From Desulfobacteraceae bacterium (lineage in GTDB: Bacteria; Desulfobacterota; DSM-4660; Desulfatiglandales; B25-G16): 6,852 bases of DNA. The translations under genes were made by a program, and so were the position numbers. Within the stretch, counting starts at the first letter, position 1; every line of letters begins with the position of its first letter. Shown piece after piece: positions 5,335 to 6,852 of this stretch. The DNA lies in contig JAPVWE010000072.1 of NCBI GenBank assembly GCA_028572035.1, positions 1 through 6,852 on the forward strand. The letters run 5' to 3'. The notes under the pieces are model-generated. The model made no database searches and was not told the DNA's origin. It worked only from the letters and a program-made list of their open reading frames with translations.

Positions 5335-6174
5335 ATGCCCAGGGTTAGCGTCATAATTCCAACATTTAACAGGTCCAAAAAGGTGGTAAGGGCAGTGACA
5401 TCTGTCCTCAACCAGAGCTTCAAAGACCTTGAGATAATCGTAGTTGATGACAACTCAACTGATGATACCAATCATGCCCTCGCCAAATATAGATCCTCGA
5501 TTACATACCTGAGAAAGCCAGTTAACCAAGGAGTATCAGCAGCTAGAAACATAGGAATTGAGAGCTCGGCTGCGCCCTGGATTGCATTCTTAGACTCTGA
5601 TGATTACTGGCTTGGTGACAAGTTGCATGCTCAAATGGAGTTTGTTGATCGAAATTCTGAGACTGTAGCCTGCCAGACAGAAGAAATATGGATAAGAAGG
5701 GGTAGGCGTGTAAGCCCAAAAAGAAAACATAAAAAACCATCAGGGGATATATTTAGGCAATCATTAAAGCTATGTCTGGTTAGCCCATCAAGCGTTATTT
5801 TAAGGAGGTGTCTTTTTGAACAAGTTGGTCTTTTTGACGAAAGCCTCCCAGCCGCTGAGGACTATGACCTATGGTTGAGGATATCTTGCCGTTATCCCAT
5901 TTACCTGATTGCCAAGGAGCTGGTTGTTAAGGAGGGAGGGCACGAAGATCAACTCTCCCAGCGATTCACTGGTATGGACCGTTTTAGGATCAGGGCCATA
6001 GTCAAGGTGATCCAAAGCGGAATGCTTTCTCCAGATCAAACAACGGCAGCTATGGAGGAACTATCTATCAAATGCAGGATATATGGAAAGGGGTGTATTA
6101 AAAGAGGAAGAAAAGAGGAAGGGAGTTTCTATCTGTCACTGCCTGAAAGGCTCGCCATTAGCAGTATCCAGTAA
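5335..6174 (+). CDS. Family 2 glycosyltransferase (GT-A fold)
   Basis: A 279-residue inverting sugar transferase of family GT2, probably acting at the inner face of the membrane although it has no membrane segment of its own. Visible: VSVIIPTFNRSKKVVRAVTS (4-23), VVDDNSTDDT (36-45) for nucleotide binding, GVSAARNIGI (66-75), the metal-binding DxD-type motif FLDSDDYW (85-92), and the acceptor-site acid in AAEDYDLWLRI (173-183) with Glu175/Asp176. After residue 200 a less common tail, starting GGHEDQLSQR and continuing through RFRIRAIVKV, may define the subfamily. A strongly basic stretch (121-134) could contact lipid or phosphate. Donor and acceptor cannot be read from sequence. It begins 3 nt after the IspH-UbiA fusion, so co-translation is likely. 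Its last codons (Ser-Ile-Gln-stop) are inside a 7-nt repeat array, so the C-terminus may have been altered by the repeat. Confidence 0.92.
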   Translation: MPRVSVIIPTFNRSKKVVRAVTSVLNQSFKDLEIIVVDDNSTDDTNHALAKYRSSITYLRKPVNQGVSAARNIGIESSAAPWIAFLDSDDYWLGDKLHAQMEFVDRNSETVACQTEEIWIRRGRRVSPKRKHKKPSGDIFRQSLKLCLVSPSSVILRRCLFEQVGLFDESLPAAEDYDLWLRISCRYPIYLIAKELVVKEGGHEDQLSQRFTGMDRFRIRAIVKVIQSGMLSPDQTTAAMEELSIKCRIYGKGCIKRGRKEEGSFYLSLPERLAISSIQ

Positions 6175-6237
6175 GGAGTAAGCAGTAGGCAGCTTGTATC
6201 GAATCTCTTCCTACTCCTTACTGCATACTGCCTACTC
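6161..6237. repeat. Two head-to-head arrays of a 7-nt repeat forming a long hairpin between convergent genes
   Basis: On the plus strand: CAGTATC, CAGTAAG, GAGTAAG, CAGTAGG, CAG (6162-6192). On the minus strand: GAGTAGG, CAGTATG, CAGTAAG, GAGTAGG (6237-6210). The spacer is 17 nt (6193-6209). The arms 6161-6180 and 6212-6231 are a 20-bp inverted repeat with one mismatch. The element takes in the glycosyltransferase stop (6172-6174) and just reaches the CooT-like stop (6236-6238). No run of T follows either arm, so it is not a standard intrinsic terminator, though a stem of this size may still stop or protect both messages. Confidence 0.85.
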
Positions 6238-6427
6238 ATCTGCCTTTCTCCAAAACTATTTTGTTATCCACAAAGGAGATCATCTTTATGTGGGCTTTAA
6301 GAACCCTCTGGTCTCCGAAGAGATTTATGATCTTGATCATCTCGCCTTCTTTGTGTAACTCATCCACATTTTCCAAAATAAGCTCCTCTTTTCCATCCTG
6401 AATAAGATAAGCCGATGCCTCACACAT
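6236..6427 (-). CDS. CooT-like small nickel-binding protein
   Basis: A 63-residue cytoplasmic protein matching the CooT family (formerly treated as a small RNA-binding-like domain). In Rhodospirillum rubrum, CooT is a nickel-binding accessory protein linked to carbon monoxide dehydrogenase maturation, with Cys2 as the nickel ligand. Here the start MCEASAYLI keeps Cys2, followed by the small beta-barrel pattern DGKEELILENVDEL (11-24), IKIINLFGDQRVLKAHI (31-47) and VDNKIVLEKG (53-62), full length for the family. ATG 6427 is preceded by AGGAG at a good distance, and only this start puts Cys at position 2. The ATG lies within the last codons of the DUF3842 gene (8-nt overlap), so the two are surely co-transcribed and probably translationally coupled. 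No carbon monoxide dehydrogenase or hydrogenase gene is visible, so the nickel enzyme served, if any, is unknown. Confidence 0.85.
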   Translation of the reverse strand: MCEASAYLIQDGKEELILENVDELHKEGEMIKIINLFGDQRVLKAHIKMISFVDNKIVLEKGR

Positions 6428-6839
6428 CTTTTTCTCCTGCTCTTATTATTTCAATGACTTGATCAATCAGATGGGGTAGAGGTTCACCAGATACGCCTAC
6501 TATCTCAATCCTCTCCCTGGTGAATGGGATTAATATCTTTAGGGCCTTGCTTGATGAGATGGCCTTGGACATCCCCGGTGTTACTTCACCCATCATAGAA
6601 TTGGCCATGATTATAGCCAATGGGCCAATTATCATATCAACCTCTGGGGCTGTTTTTGTAATGGCATTTTCCCCAGTAGCTCCTCGATTAGCGCCTGCCT
6701 TCATCATCTGAGAGGTGGCTACAGAATTTGTCCCCAAGGCAAGTATTTCTACCTCTTCGCCAAAGGCATCCCTTAATCTCTTTATTATGGCCCTTCCTAT
6801 TCCGCCCCCCTGGCCGTCCATAACCATTAATAAACTCAA
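6420..6839 (-). CDS. DUF3842 family protein, function unknown
   Basis: A 139-residue protein that I recognise as DUF3842, a family of unknown function found mainly in anaerobes. It opens with a strand and a glycine-rich nucleotide-type loop, VMDGQGGGIGRAII (6-19), followed by ILALGTNSVATSQMMKAGAN (32-51), GATGENAI (53-60), IIGPLAIIMANSMMGEVTP (70-88) and KILIPFTRERIEIVGV (101-116). The pattern suggests a small Rossmann-like fold that may bind a nucleotide or similar ligand; no catalytic residue is evident to me. I place the start at TTG 6839 because it gives the normal distance to DGQGGG and follows a GGGGGG run. The frame stays open to the window edge, so a start further upstream is possible, and ATG 6827 would cut into the first strand. 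It overlaps the CooT-like gene by 8 nt. Confidence 0.85.
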   Translation of the reverse strand: MSLLMVMDGQGGGIGRAIIKRLRDAFGEEVEILALGTNSVATSQMMKAGANRGATGENAITKTAPEVDMIIGPLAIIMANSMMGEVTPGMSKAISSSKALKILIPFTRERIEIVGVSGEPLPHLIDQVIEIIRAGEKDV

Positions 6840-6852
6840 AGAAGCCCCCCGG

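Noticed and set aside
6175..6235. Standard bidirectional intrinsic terminator between the convergent genes
   Set aside because: The stem is long, but neither side is followed by a T-run; the 7-nt periodicity explains the inverted repeat better. A termination role is still possible.
6162..6237. CRISPR-like array
   Set aside because: Units are only 7 nt with no unique spacers, and the two sets are in opposite orientation.

Overview
The window looks like a piece of chromosome from an anaerobic bacterium with moderate GC. A Desulfobacterota (former Deltaproteobacteria) or similar lineage is my best guess, inferred from protein style and gene content: a CooT-type nickel protein, a DUF3842 protein, a QueG-like two-[4Fe-4S] protein beside a flavodoxin, and a non-mevalonate isoprenoid enzyme (IspH). 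I see no rRNA, tRNA, CRISPR array, IS element or phage gene. Nearly all of the sequence is coding and no gap exceeds 300 bases.

Left part, minus strand (1-2494). Reading leftward from a divergent promoter region come a macro-domain ADP-ribose hydrolase/deacetylase, a short flavodoxin, and a QueG-like two-cluster iron-sulfur protein. They have short gaps (53 and 62 nt), so they are probably one transcript. After a 162-nt gap follows the start of a PLP-dependent cysteine synthase that runs off the left edge. The gap before it contains a split copy of the gene's own active-site-lysine segment.

Middle, plus strand (2619-6174). A compact set of three genes: a DusB-like tRNA-dihydrouridine synthase, a long single ORF that fuses IspH (HMBPP reductase) to a nine-helix UbiA-type prenyltransferase domain, and a family 2 glycosyltransferase. 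The first two overlap by 11 nt and the last two are 3 nt apart. The fusion is the most unusual object here. It puts the last step of IPP/DMAPP synthesis on the membrane in one chain with a prenyl-transfer domain, next to a sugar transferase, which suggests (not proven) a prenyl-lipid or lipid-linked sugar role.

Right part. The glycosyltransferase converges on a minus-strand pair, a DUF3842 protein and a CooT-like small nickel-binding protein, which overlap by 8 nt. The whole space between the two convergent stop codons is filled by two head-to-head arrays of a degenerate 7-nt repeat (consensus CAGTAAG), which form a 20-bp inverted repeat with 19 matches and take in the end of the glycosyltransferase gene.
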